Assembly (NCBI GenBank): GCA_963845735.1
Contig: CAWJTR010000001.1
Location: forward strand, 372,001-436,000
Reading direction: 5' to 3'
Source: AP-15 sp963845735
GTDB taxonomy: Bacteria > Pseudomonadota > Alphaproteobacteria > ATCC43930 > CGMCC-115725
Length of the DNA: 64,000 nt
This document shows, piece by piece, positions 8,245 to 17,182 of the stretch. How positions within the stretch are numbered: the stretch's first letter is position 1; every line of letters begins with the position of its first letter. The notes beneath the pieces were generated by a model. The model was not told the DNA's origin. It made no database searches and was given only the letters and a program-made list of their open reading frames with translations. Made by a program: the position numbers and the translations under genes.

Positions 8245-8506
8245 GGCTGCGATGCGGCCGACGGCCAAGCATGGGACGGATCGGAACGAACGCGATCCGC
8301 ATGTGACCCGGATGCTTGTGGAAGGCGAAAACACGGGTGGCTGTGGTTATGAGGATCATTGTCCCGGTCGATAGGGCAGCCTGGACTGATCCTTGGCTCG
8401 GTGGCTACAGACGTCATCCGCCTTGCAAGTATCCCTGTAACCTCGGTCAAGTGAGATCCCGAATGAACGCACACGCATCAATGGCCGCCCAGCACGGGTC
8501 TTGTCG

Positions 8507-9649
8507 ATGAACACGGTTCCGCGCAGCGTCCTGACGACCGACGGCGTCGCAGCGCTGCTCGAAGCCTTGCGCCGGCGGGGCTACCGCGTCGTCGGCCCGA
8601 CGGTGCGCGACCGGGCGATCGTCTACGACGACATCGCCTCGCTCGCCGACCTGCCGCGCGGCTGGACCGACGAGCAAGATGGCGGGCATTATCGGCTGCG
8701 CCGGCGCAACGACAATGCGCTCTTCGGCTATGCGGTCGGGCCGCATTCGTGGAAGAAGTTCTTGCACACGCCGGCGCAACGGCTGTGGAAGGCCGAATGC
8801 GGACCCGAGGGCCTGCACATTGTTCCGGAACCGGTTTCCGCGGAACGGCTTGCGTTTGTCGGCGTCCGAGCCTGTGAGCTGCACGCGATCGCGATCCAGG
8901 ACCGGGTCCTGCTCGAGGGCGCCTATGCCGATCCGCACTACCGGGCCCGACGCGAAGGGGCCTTCCTCGTCGCCGTCAATTGCGGCGGGCCCGCCGGCAC
9001 CTGCTTCTGTGCCTCGATGAATACCGGTCCCAAAGCGGCGAGCGGCTATGATCTGGCGTTGACCGAGATCATCGGCCAAGGGGAGCACCAGTTCGTCGTC
9101 GAAGCGGGCAGCGAGGCCGGGCGCATGGTGCTTGCCGAGCTGCCGCACCGCGACGCGATGCCCGAGGAAGTGGTGGCGGGCGACGCCGTCATCGCTGGGG
9201 CCGCCGCGCGGATGGGTCGCGTCATGCCAGCCGCAGACGAGGTACCGCAGCTGTTGCGGCGCAATTTCGAGAATCCGCGCTGGGAGGAAGTCGCCGGGCG
9301 CTGCCTTACCTGCGGCAATTGCACGATGGTCTGTCCGACCTGCTTCTGCACCACCGTCGAGGAGGTCACCTCACTCGACGGCGCCGAGAGCGAGCGTATG
9401 AGACATTGGGATTCCTGCTTCACGATCGATTTCTCGTACCTCCACGGCGGCAGCGTGCGCGCTTCGCCGCGTTCGCGCTATCGCCAGTGGATGACCCACA
9501 AACTGTCGACATGGTGGGACCAGTTCGGCAGCTCGGGCTGCGTCGGCTGCGGACGCTGCATCACCTGGTGCCCGGTCGGGATCGACATCACCGAGGAGGT
9601 GGCGGCAATCCGAAGCGGCGACACCGCCGCGGCGGAAAAGGGGAAGTAA
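8507..9649 (+). CDS. hyhB: [NiFe] hydrogenase (group 3b type) beta subunit, dicluster ferredoxin
   Basis: 380 residues. The C-terminal half has two Cys clusters, CLTCGNCTMVCPTCFC (about residue 265) and CVGCGRCITWCPVGID (about 345), ligating two [4Fe-4S] clusters. The N-terminal part contains the conserved KKFLHTP and VRACELHAIAIQD stretches of sulfhydrogenase beta (HydB/HyhB) subunits. The role is electron transfer between the NiFe core and the flavin gamma subunit. The ATG at 8507 is preferred; a TTG at 8501 gives only two extra residues. It is the first gene of a seven-gene plus-strand operon. Cytoplasmic, with no signal peptide. Confidence 0.85.
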   Translation: MNTVPRSVLTTDGVAALLEALRRRGYRVVGPTVRDRAIVYDDIASLADLPRGWTDEQDGGHYRLRRRNDNALFGYAVGPHSWKKFLHTPAQRLWKAECGPEGLHIVPEPVSAERLAFVGVRACELHAIAIQDRVLLEGAYADPHYRARREGAFLVAVNCGGPAGTCFCASMNTGPKAASGYDLALTEIIGQGEHQFVVEAGSEAGRMVLAELPHRDAMPEEVVAGDAVIAGAAARMGRVMPAADEVPQLLRRNFENPRWEEVAGRCLTCGNCTMVCPTCFCTTVEEVTSLDGAESERMRHWDSCFTIDFSYLHGGSVRASPRSRYRQWMTHKLSTWWDQFGSSGCVGCGRCITWCPVGIDITEEVAAIRSGDTAAAEKGK

Positions 9650-9653
9650 CGGC

Positions 9654-10121
9654 ATGCAGGTGCACGGGCTCGAAAGGCTCATTGCCGAGCACCCGTTCTT
9701 CGCCGGCATGGCGCCGGAGCATTGCGACTTGATCGGCGGTTGCGCCAGAAACGTCCGGTTCGGGCCGAGTGAGTACCTGTTTCGCGAGGGCGAGCCTGCC
9801 GACGAATTCTTTCTGATCCGGCACGGACGGGTGGCGCTCGAGATCATGGCGCCGGGCCGCGGGCCGTTACGCTTTCTGACCGTCAATACCGGGGAGATCG
9901 TCGGGGAAGCGTGGCTCGTCGCGCCTTATCGCTGGATCTTCGACGCGCAGGCACTGGAGTTGACCCGCGCGTTGTCGATCGACGCCCGATGCCTGCGCGA
10001 CAAATGTGAAGACAACCACGATTTCGGCTACGAGATGATGCGGCGTTTCATGGCGATGCTGGTGCAGCGCCTGCACGCCGCGCAGCTGCAGATCCTCGAT
10101 GTCTACGGCCCCGGCGCCTGA
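9654..10121 (+). CDS. cyclic-nucleotide-binding-fold protein of the hydrogenase operon
   Basis: 155 residues forming a single cNMP-binding beta-roll: HPFFAGMAPEHCDLIGGCARNVRFGPSEYLFREGEPADEFFLIRHGRVALEI...TVNTGEIVGEAWLVAPYRW. It has no HTH domain, so it is not a transcription factor. The phosphate-binding cassette Arg is replaced in GEAWLVAPYRW, so cAMP binding is doubtful. Genes like this are often embedded between the beta and gamma genes of group 3b hydrogenase operons (memory of the family context). It starts 4 bp after hyhB and overlaps hyhG by 23 bp. A structural or allosteric role is inferred. Confidence 0.75.
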   Translation: MQVHGLERLIAEHPFFAGMAPEHCDLIGGCARNVRFGPSEYLFREGEPADEFFLIRHGRVALEIMAPGRGPLRFLTVNTGEIVGEAWLVAPYRWIFDAQALELTRALSIDARCLRDKCEDNHDFGYEMMRRFMAMLVQRLHAAQLQILDVYGPGA

Positions 10122-10932
10122 GCCGCCGATGGTGCCGGTCGTGGCGCGGGTTCGCGGCCGCCGCCGCGAGACGCGCAATACCTGGACGTTGGCGATCGAT
10201 GCCGGCGGCCTCGAGTTCCGGCCCGGCCAGTTCAACATGCTCTACGCCTATGGCATCGGCGAGATTCCGGTCAGCGTCAGCGGTGACCCGGGTACGCCCG
10301 GTCCTCTTATTCATACGGTCCGCGCCGTCGGGGCGGTGTCGCAGGCGATAACGCGGCTGAAGCCGGGCGATGCGCTCGGGGTGCGCGGCCCTTACGGCAC
10401 CGCCTGGCCGGTCGGGGAAAGTCAAGGCAGCGACGTCGTCATCGTTGCCGGCGGGCTCGGGCTCGCGCCTTTACGACCGGCGATCTACCGGCTTATCGCC
10501 GAGCGCGACCGTTACGGCAGCATCGTGATACTCTACGGTACCCGCAGTCCGGCGGACATCCTGTTCCGGCGCGAGCTCGAACGTTGGCGTCGCCGGCTCG
10601 ACATCGAAATCGAGGTGACGGTCGACCACGCGGACAGCCTATGGCGCGGCCATGTCGGCGTCGTCACGAATTTGGTCGGCCGTGCTGCTTTCGATCGGGA
10701 CCATGCCGTCGCCCTGGTCTGCGGCCCGGAGATCATGATGCGCTTCACCGCCGGCGCGCTCGAAGCCGCCGGCGTCGCCCCGGAGCGGATCTTTCTTTCC
10801 TTGGAGCGCAACATGAAATGCGCCGTCGGGCAATGCGGTCACTGCCAGTTCGGCCCGACCCTGGTATGCCGCGACGGAGCCGTCATGCGCTACGACCGGG
10901 TCAGCCGGCTCTTGCCCGTGCGGGAGTTGTGA
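10099..10932 (+). CDS. hyhG: [NiFe] hydrogenase (group 3b type) gamma subunit, FAD/NAD(P)-binding
   Basis: 277 residues of the ferredoxin-NADP reductase fold. FAD-binding half: FRPGQFNMLYAYGIGEIPVSVS. NAD(P) half: VVIVAGGLGLAPLRPAIY and ALVCGPEIMMRF. The C-terminal Cys cluster KCAVGQCGHCQFGPTLVC holds a [2Fe-2S] centre, as in HydG/HyhG and dihydroorotate dehydrogenase PyrK. It couples NAD(P)H to the iron-sulfur chain of the hydrogenase. The start at 10099 overlaps the previous gene by 23 bp; an in-frame ATG at 10129 is an alternative. Confidence 0.87.
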   Translation: MSTAPAPEPPMVPVVARVRGRRRETRNTWTLAIDAGGLEFRPGQFNMLYAYGIGEIPVSVSGDPGTPGPLIHTVRAVGAVSQAITRLKPGDALGVRGPYGTAWPVGESQGSDVVIVAGGLGLAPLRPAIYRLIAERDRYGSIVILYGTRSPADILFRRELERWRRRLDIEIEVTVDHADSLWRGHVGVVTNLVGRAAFDRDHAVALVCGPEIMMRFTAGALEAAGVAPERIFLSLERNMKCAVGQCGHCQFGPTLVCRDGAVMRYDRVSRLLPVREL

Positions 10933-10933
10933 G

Positions 10934-11709
<776 letters not shown>

Positions 11710-11720
<11 letters not shown>

Positions 11721-12999
11721 GACGCTGCGGGTCGATTACATCGCGCGGGTCGAAGGCGAAAGCTCGCTGGATCTGCGGATTCGCGACGGCAAGGTCGAAC
11801 GTGTCCGCCTCAGCATCTTCGAGCCGCCGCGATTTTTCGAGGCGTTGCTGCGCGGACGCGGGTTCGGCGAGGTGCTCGACATCGTCGCGCGGATCTGCGG
11901 GATCTGTCCGATCGCCTACCAAATGAGCGGCGTGCACGCCATCGAGGAGGCGCTGGGGATCGTGGTCGACCCGCCGACCCGCATCCTGCGCCGGCTGCTC
12001 TATTGCGGCGAGTGGATCGAGAGCCACGCGCTGCACATCGTGATGCTGCACGCACCCGACTTCCTCGGCTATCCCGACGGCATCGCGATGGCCCGCGACC
12101 ACCCCGACGCCGTGCAGCGCGGGCTCGCGCTCAAAAAGGCCGGCAACGAGCTGCTAACCTTGCTCGGCGGCCGCGCGATCCATCCGGTGAACGTAAGGGT
12201 CGGTGGGTTTTACCGGGTGCCGAGCCGCGGCGACTTCGCCCCGGTGGTGGAATCGCTGAAACATGCGCGCGACCTGGCGATCGCAACTTTGCGCTGGGCC
12301 GCGACCTTTTCGTTTCCCGACTTCACCCACGATTACGAGTTCGTCGCCCTGCGTCATCCCGACGAATACCCGATGAATGCCGGGCGGATCGTGTCCTCGG
12401 CCGGTCTTGACATTGCCGCCGCCGATTACGAAACCGAGTTTATCCAGCGCCAGGTACCGTACTCAACGGCGCTGCATTCGGTGCTGGGACGGCGCGGCGC
12501 CTATCTTGTCGGACCGATGGCGCGCTATGCGCTCAACCGCGACCGATTGCCGGCGGAGGTGCGCGCGCTTGCGGACGAGGCCGGCCTCGGCCCGACGTGC
12601 CGCAATCCGTTCCGCAGCATTCTGGTTCGCGCCGTCGAGGTGGTCTACGCCTGCGGCGAGGCGCTGCGGTTGATCGCCGACTACGAGCCGCCGGCGCGAG
12701 CCTTCGTGCCGGCCGAGCCGCGGGCCGCCGTCGGCTATGCGTGCACCGAGGCGCCGCGCGGCATCCTCTATCACCGCTACCGGCTCGACGACGAGGGCAC
12801 CATCGTGGAAGCCCGCCTCGTTCCGCCGACCTCGCAAAACCAGGGCGTAATCGAAGAGGACTTGCGGCAGGTCGCAACCGCGGGTCTCGATCTCGACGAG
12901 GACGCGCTGAAAGCCAATTGCGAGCAGAGCATCCGCAACCATGACCCGTGCATCTCCTGCGCGGCGCATTTCTTGACGCTGCGCGTGAACCGGGCATGA
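11710..12999 (+). CDS. hyhL: [NiFe] hydrogenase (group 3b type) large (alpha) subunit
   Basis: 429 residues with both NiFe-site motifs: N-terminal L1 ARICGICPIAYQ (about residue 60) and C-terminal L2 DPCISCAAHFLTLRV. The four Cys bind the Ni-Fe(CN)2CO centre. The short peptide after the His of DPCxxCxxH would be removed by the protease encoded next. With hyhB, hyhG and hyhS this gives a soluble bidirectional NAD(P)-linked hydrogenase of the sulfhydrogenase class, suited to fermentative redox balance or scavenging trace H2. The start ATG at 11710 lies inside the hyhS end and is preferred over longer in-frame extensions lacking family similarity. Confidence 0.9.
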
Positions 13000-13502
13000 G
13001 CGGCGGCGACCCACTCAGCGTGCTGGTCGCCGCGATCGGCAATCCGGATCGCGGCGACGATGGCTTTGGGCCGGCAGTCGCCGACCGGCTTCAGGGAAGG
13101 GTGCCGGCCGGGGTTCGGGTTATCGAATGCGGCGGCGATGTCCTCAGCCTAATCGAGGAGTGGGCCGGGTTCTCGGCGGTCCTGGTCGTCGATGCGGCAG
13201 CGCCGATTGGTCGACCGGGCCGCATCCATCGCCTTGATCTCCACGGCCCGTCGCCCCTTGTCACCTTTGCGCGCGGCTCCACCCATGCCGTCGGGATCGC
13301 CGAGGCGGTAGAGCTTGCCCGCATTCTCGGCCGGTTGCCCCGCCACCTCGTCGTTTACCTGGTCGAAGGCGAACGGTTCGACATCGGAGCGCGATTGTCG
13401 CCGGCGGTCAACGACGCCGTCGATAGAGTGGCGGAGAACATCCTCGCTGAACTTTCGCGGAGGTCGGCGGGGCTTCAGGAAGGATCGGCCGACCATGCAT
13501 GA
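12996..13502 (+). CDS. hydrogenase maturation protease
   Basis: 168 residues of the HyaD/HybD/HycI endopeptidase family: VAAIGNPDRGDDGFGPAVADRL at the start (the Asp of DDG is a nickel ligand used in cleavage), VLVVDAAAPIGRPGRIHRL in the middle, and STHAVGIAEAVELARILG with the conserved His. It clips the hyhL C-terminus after nickel insertion. The ATG overlaps the hyhL stop (ATGA), which confirms the start. Confidence 0.88.
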   Translation: MSGGDPLSVLVAAIGNPDRGDDGFGPAVADRLQGRVPAGVRVIECGGDVLSLIEEWAGFSAVLVVDAAAPIGRPGRIHRLDLHGPSPLVTFARGSTHAVGIAEAVELARILGRLPRHLVVYLVEGERFDIGARLSPAVNDAVDRVAENILAELSRRSAGLQEGSADHA

Positions 13503-13758
13503 GACAGCTCTGGTCCGGGATATCGTTCACCGCATCGAAGACCTAGCGCGCTCGGCGGGCGCGCGTCGGGTGACCAGGGCCAAAATCTGGCTCGGCGCGC
13601 TGAGCCATCTTTCTGTCGAGCACTTTCGCGAGCATTTCGTCATCGAAGCGCGAGATACCCTCGCCGCGAGAGCAGTATTGGAAATCGCTGTGTCGGACGA
13701 TCCTCGCGATCCGCATGCACAAGACGTCCGATTGGAGAGCGTCGATATCGATGAATGA
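13495..13758 (+). CDS. HypA-like nickel chaperone lacking the zinc-finger domain
   Basis: 87 residues. The N-terminus MHETALVRDIVHRIEDLARSAG carries the Met-His-Glu nickel-binding start of HypA/HybF. The body (VTRAKIWLGALSHLSVEHFREHFVIEA) and the end (VRLESVDIDE) align with HypA, but the two-CxxC zinc ribbon that normally sits before the end is absent: LEIAVSDDPRDPHAQDVRLES bridges directly across. HypA is normally about 113 aa, so this is a clean internal loss rather than truncation. It overlaps the protease stop by 8 bp and closes the operon. Other hyp genes (hypB-F) are not in the window. Confidence 0.78.
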   Translation: MHETALVRDIVHRIEDLARSAGARRVTRAKIWLGALSHLSVEHFREHFVIEARDTLAARAVLEIAVSDDPRDPHAQDVRLESVDIDE

Positions 13759-13801
13759 TTCGGGGGGCCGAACCGAAGCTTTCACAGCGTAGCTTTTGCG
13801 C

Positions 13802-13819
13802 TGAACCTAGAGCGGTTCA
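13802..13819. repeat. 6-bp inverted repeat between hypA-like and fixL
   Basis: TGAACC-TAGAGC-GGTTCA, a perfect dyad in the 101-bp gap between two convergent genes. There is no T-tract, so a factor-independent terminator is not proved; the AGAGCGGTTC core resembles common alphaproteobacterial intergenic repeats. Confidence 0.35.
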
Positions 13820-13859
13820 CGTGCCGCCTCGCGGCCGTCGACATCGTGAAATATATCGG

Positions 13860-15407
13860 TCATCGAGCGTCGTCCGGTTCCGGGCGGCTCGCGATCGGCA
13901 GGGTCATCCGGAATACGGTGCCACGCGGCGATCCGGGCGTGGTGGTCAATCGCCCGTGATGCGCCTCGACGATCTCCCGGCAGATCGACAATCCGAGGCC
14001 CATTCCGGTCTTCTTCGTCGTCACAAATGGCTGGAACAGCCGATCGGCCAGCTCCGGTGCGATGCCGGGGCCGCTATCGGCGACGATCACCTCGGCCATT
14101 TCCTGATCCGGGACAGTTCGCGTGGCGACGACGAGTTCGCGCAACTCCATCTCCTCCATCGCCTCGATGGCGTTGCGAACGAGATTGAGCACGACCTGCT
14201 GAATTTGCACATGGTCGACGAGAACCAGCGGCAGGGCATGGTCGAGCTCAAGCGAGGTGCGCACGCCGCGTTGCCTCGCGCCGACGAGGGCAAGGGCGAG
14301 CGCTTCCTCGACCAATTGGTTGAGGCTCTCGATGCGGTGCTCGGTTTCGCCCTTGCTGACGAATTGGCGCAACTGACGAATGACCTCGCCGGCGCGCTGC
14401 GCCTGAGCGATCGCCTTCTCCATGATCTCGCCGAGACGTTCGGGACCGCCGGCACCGGTAGCGAGCAGCTGACGACCAGCCTCCAGGTAATTCGTCACCG
14501 CCGTGAGCGGCTGATTGAGCTCGTGCGCCATTGTCGAGGCCATCTGTCCCATGACGCTGAGCCTCGAGGCGTGCAACAGCTCGGCCTGAAGATCCTGAAT
14601 CCGGCGCTCGGCCTCCTGTCTTTCGGTCAAATCGCGCACAAATCCGGTGAAAAACCGGCTTCCCATGAAGGCGAACTCACCGACCTGCAACTCCATTGGG
14701 AAAGTCTCGCCATCTTTGCGCAGACCCACGACCACCCGTCCGATGCCGATGATCCGACGCTCGCCGGTGCGAAGATACCGGCCGAGATAGCCATCATGCG
14801 CTTCGCGGTAAGGCGTCGGCATCAGGATGTTGACGTTACGCCCGATCACCTCGCCGCTGTCATAGCCGAACAGCCGCTCCGCCGCCGGGCTGAAGGACTG
14901 GATCGTTCCCTGCGCATCGATGACGACGATCGCGTCGGGGACCGTGTCGATGATCGAGCGCAGCCGCAGCTCGCTTTCGCGCTGCGCGAATTCTGCTGCC
15001 TTGCGGTCGGTGATGTCGCGAATAATGCCGATAAAGACCGGTTCGTCGCCGTCGCACGCCTCGCCGACGGAGAGGTCCATCGGAAACACCGACCCGTCCT
15101 TGCGTTGTCCGACTACCTCGCGGCCGATCCCGATGATCTTCTTGTTGCCGGTGCGCAGATAGTTGGCGAGATAAGTGTCGTGCTGGCCAGCATAGGGCTC
15201 GGGCATCAGGCGCTTAACGTTGCATCCGATCAGCTCTTCCGCGGCATAGCCGAAGAGCCGCTCGGTTGCGTGATTGACCGAGCGGATGGTGCCAGTCCGG
15301 TCGATCACCACGATGGCGTCGACGGCGGTGTCGACGATTGCCCGATAGAGCGAATCGGCGAGACTTCCGCCATTTTCATTTTCCGAGTTCGACCCTGCCG
15401 CACCCAT
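13860..15407 (-). CDS. fixL: FixL-type oxygen-sensing histidine kinase with two haem-type PAS domains
   Basis: 515 residues. PAS1 (about 18-140) has AGQHDTYLANYLRTG and IIGIGREVVGQRKDGSVFPM. PAS2 (about 145-265) has REAHDGYLGRYLRTG and IIGIGRVVVGLRKDGETFPM. In Bradyrhizobium FixL the His of the HD pair binds haem and the Arg of GIGR senses O2; both residues occur in both domains here. The kinase has the H-box MASTMAHELNQPLTAVTNYLEAG, the N-box VVLNLVRNAIEAMEEME, and G boxes ADSGPGIAP and TGMGLGLSICREIVEAH. No membrane segments are seen, so it is a soluble sensor. The likely partner is FixJ at 6184-6798. A FixK-type box at 15725 may drive this gene together with the small gene upstream. Confidence 0.88.
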   Translation of the reverse strand: MGAAGSNSENENGGSLADSLYRAIVDTAVDAIVVIDRTGTIRSVNHATERLFGYAAEELIGCNVKRLMPEPYAGQHDTYLANYLRTGNKKIIGIGREVVGQRKDGSVFPMDLSVGEACDGDEPVFIGIIRDITDRKAAEFAQRESELRLRSIIDTVPDAIVVIDAQGTIQSFSPAAERLFGYDSGEVIGRNVNILMPTPYREAHDGYLGRYLRTGERRIIGIGRVVVGLRKDGETFPMELQVGEFAFMGSRFFTGFVRDLTERQEAERRIQDLQAELLHASRLSVMGQMASTMAHELNQPLTAVTNYLEAGRQLLATGAGGPERLGEIMEKAIAQAQRAGEVIRQLRQFVSKGETEHRIESLNQLVEEALALALVGARQRGVRTSLELDHALPLVLVDHVQIQQVVLNLVRNAIEAMEEMELRELVVATRTVPDQEMAEVIVADSGPGIAPELADRLFQPFVTTKKTGMGLGLSICREIVEAHHGRLTTTPGSPRGTVFRMTLPIASRPEPDDAR

Positions 15408-15509
15408 TCACCGAACCCTCGAAGTTGGGCTCGCCGACGGCCCCCCCTTCGGAAGCGAGTCTTGAATAGCATGGACAAACTGCTCGGCGGAACCCTCGAA
15501 GAAGCGGTG

Positions 15510-15692
15510 TCAGCGCTCGCAAAGGCGCTTTATTTCGTGTGCCTCGATTGTGTCACCCGTCGGCGATTCGAGCTTCACCACTTCGTGGCCATCACGAAGG
15601 AGGATACAGGCCACCGCGATCGCAGCCCCTCGGTCTGCTGCCGGAGCACTAAATTGTTGATCGCCGCGCCGATAATGCACATGCCAGCCCAT
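15510..15692 (-). CDS. small conserved-looking hypothetical protein upstream of fixL
   Basis: 60 residues, MGWHVHYRRGDQQFSAPAAD...ACILLRDGHEVVKLESPTGDTIEAHEIKRLC, with a beta-alpha-beta pattern that reads like a real small protein. No family assigned. It lies between the FixK-type box at 15725-15738 and fixL, with a 102-bp gap to fixL, so the two may be co-transcribed. The ATG lacks a clear Shine-Dalgarno and lies only 33 bp from the box, so the true start could be further in. Confidence 0.5.
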   Translation of the reverse strand: MGWHVHYRRGDQQFSAPAADRGAAIAVACILLRDGHEVVKLESPTGDTIEAHEIKRLCER

Positions 15693-15724
15693 CGGCTAAA
15701 TTGACATGTTTCGCAGGAGCACTA

Positions 15725-15738
15725 CTGATTCATATCAA
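15725..15738 (-). promoter_or_regulatory. FNR/FixK-type box upstream of the small gene and fixL
   Basis: CTGATTCATATCAA on the plus strand; the minus-strand reading TTGATATGAATCAG has one mismatch. It lies 33 bp before the annotated small-gene ATG, too close for a normal class II promoter unless that start is wrong. Confidence 0.55.
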
Positions 15739-15779
15739 CATGCGGCCGCATTGCCGAGCTTAAGGCCAGCCGTGGGGCG

Positions 15780-16184
15780 TCAGTTGGGCTCCGACAAGGT
15801 CACCTGGATAAGATTGACCAGACGGCTGGCGGCAAAGGGTTTGTCCACGATTTTGGTCACGCCGAGGCTAGCGGCACGCTCCCTCGTGCTTGTGTCAAGC
15901 CGACCCGAGATCAGAATTACCGGCAGCCGAATGCCTTCTCGCCGCAGATGGTCGACAACATCGAGACCACTCATACCAGGCATCTGCTGGTCGATGACCA
16001 GGCAACCCGCCCTGCTAACCCGATCATCGGCAAGAAAATCGGCTCCCGACCCGTATGATTGCACGCCGAACCCGAAGGTTTCGAGCAATGCCTTTAGTGA
16101 ATCGGCCACCGCCTCGTCATCATCGACGATGCAAATACGCTCGCGGGTCTGTTCGGGTGGGCGGCGTTCCCAAGAAACGGGCAT
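15780..16184 (-). CDS. receiver-only response regulator (FixJ-receiver-like)
   Basis: 134 residues comprising only a receiver domain: RICIVDDDEAVADSLKALLETFG, CLVIDQQMPGMSGLDVV (phospho-acceptor Asp in IDQQMPG), VILISGRLD and the Lys in DKPFAASRLV. No output domain follows, so it probably works by protein contact, competing with or titrating the FixL/FixJ phosphorelay. The start ATG at 16184 has GAGG in front; the longer TTG-initiated frame would begin inside the FixK-type box at 16237-16250. Confidence 0.82.
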   Translation of the reverse strand: MPVSWERRPPEQTRERICIVDDDEAVADSLKALLETFGFGVQSYGSGADFLADDRVSRAGCLVIDQQMPGMSGLDVVDHLRREGIRLPVILISGRLDTSTRERAASLGVTKIVDKPFAASRLVNLIQVTLSEPN

Positions 16185-16236
16185 GCTGACCTCGTCGTGA
16201 ATAGCCCCAATCTGATCTGGGTTCGAATAGTGCGCA

Positions 16237-16250
16237 CTGACCTGGATCAA
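16237..16250 (-). promoter_or_regulatory. FNR/FixK-type box upstream of the receiver gene
   Basis: CTGACCTGGATCAA on the plus strand; minus-strand TTGATCCAGGTCAG. It lies 53 bp before the receiver ATG. Confidence 0.65.
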
Positions 16251-16394
16251 TCCGCTACCGCAACCCGTCCATCTCGCCCATCACGGCAGGCCCGCTACTG
16301 AGCGGGGAGTTTAGTCACCGATCCGGATAGCGGCGTCGGCTGATCGCTCGCAGCGAGAGCCGGCTGCAATGCCCCGCTGTCGTAAGCTGCACGC

Positions 16395-16712
16395 TCAGCG
16401 AAGGGTGTTTATGTAAGCGATCAACTCGTCGATTTCGGTCCGCGTCAGTGACAGATCCGGCATGGCCCCGTGCGGATGCGACAGGAAAGCCCGAAGCTGG
16501 TCAACGGTCAATCCACTGTGCGCGATCATCTGGAAGCTCGGCGGACCTTGCGGAACGGGGCCGGCGGAATTATTGCTGATGACGTGGCAATTGGCGCACC
16601 ATTGCCGAGCGAGTTGTGCGCCGTTGTCGGCGGCGGCGGCCCGGGCCGGATGAGCATTGCCCAGGGCGAGCATCAGAAGAATCAACGTGGTGCCGAGCCG
16701 TCTGTCGAACAC
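16395..16712 (-). CDS. small exported monohaem cytochrome c
   Basis: About 105 residues from the GTG at 16712, which has AAAGGG nine bases upstream; a longer ATG start at 16787 is possible but would put a charged stretch before the signal. Signal peptide: FDRRLGTTLILLMLALGNAHPARA. The mature part has one haem c motif CANCH and a distal Met (GAMPDLSLTRTEIDELIAYINTLR), the class I cytochrome pattern. It lies 41 bp after the preceding gene, so it is probably the last gene of the CBS-BON operon. A periplasmic electron carrier; partner unknown. Confidence 0.8.
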   Translation of the reverse strand: MFDRRLGTTLILLMLALGNAHPARAAAADNGAQLARQWCANCHVISNNSAGPVPQGPPSFQMIAHSGLTVDQLRAFLSHPHGAMPDLSLTRTEIDELIAYINTLR

Positions 16713-16827
16713 TGTGGTGCACCCTTTCGGCTTGTCGCGATAGGCAGCGATTTTTCGGGCTATTATAGGCGCCGGCTGCATCATCATCGCATCAATCCGA
16801 ATTCAATGCAGTGGCTGGGGTTCAGCT

Positions 16828-17139
16828 CTATACTCGCGGCTCCAGGGATGCCGAAAGCTGCTTTGCCGCCTCGCTGAGTTCACTGCGGTGCTGCTCGTCG
16901 AGCGGCTCGCGCGCGGTCAATGATCTCGCGAGCTCCGCGAGGATATCCGCCAAAAGACCATAATGCAGATGGATCACGGCCTCCCGCCGATCCTCGCCCG
17001 GCCGCACCAGCCGGACGGCGACGCTGTCCGCGTCAGCGTAGGCATCGAACTGCGAATGCCGGCTGAAACTGCCGATGTAAGCTTTATCGGGAAAATCGAC
17101 GGAGACCTCTGCCTTGTCGGCAATCGGATGCATGGTCAT
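16828..17139 (-). CDS. hypothetical protein of the CBS-BON operon
   Basis: 103 residues, predicted soluble and acidic: a beta-rich N-terminal half (VSVDFPDKAYIGSFSRHSQFDAYADADSVAVRLVRPGEDRREAVIHLHYGLLADILAELARSL) and a helical C-terminus. I do not recognise a domain. The ATG at 17139 has GGAG seven bases upstream. It starts 43 bp after the CBS-BON gene and is presumably driven by the same FixK-type box. Confidence 0.65.
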   Translation of the reverse strand: MTMHPIADKAEVSVDFPDKAYIGSFSRHSQFDAYADADSVAVRLVRPGEDRREAVIHLHYGLLADILAELARSLTAREPLDEQHRSELSEAAKQLSASLEPRV

Positions 17140-17182
17140 CTCTTTGCTCCACTGACAACCGCCTGGCGGTCGCGAAAAAGTC

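Noticed and set aside
8437..8450. FixK-type box just before the hydrogenase (GTAACCTCGGTCAA)
   Set aside because: Only the right half-site is good. The box at 8231 is far better, though distant.
13802..13819. factor-independent terminator between hypA-like and fixL
   Set aside because: The dyad has no following T-run on either strand, so it is listed only as an inverted repeat.
13755..15704. 649-codon open frame on the plus strand across fixL
   Set aside because: It is antisense to a kinase with every motif in place; high GC leaves stop-free antisense frames. The same applies to the long frames opposite degP (34762-36093), rplY-pth-ychF (45994-47910), glmS (55865-57232) and the RbbA-type gene (20146-21153).
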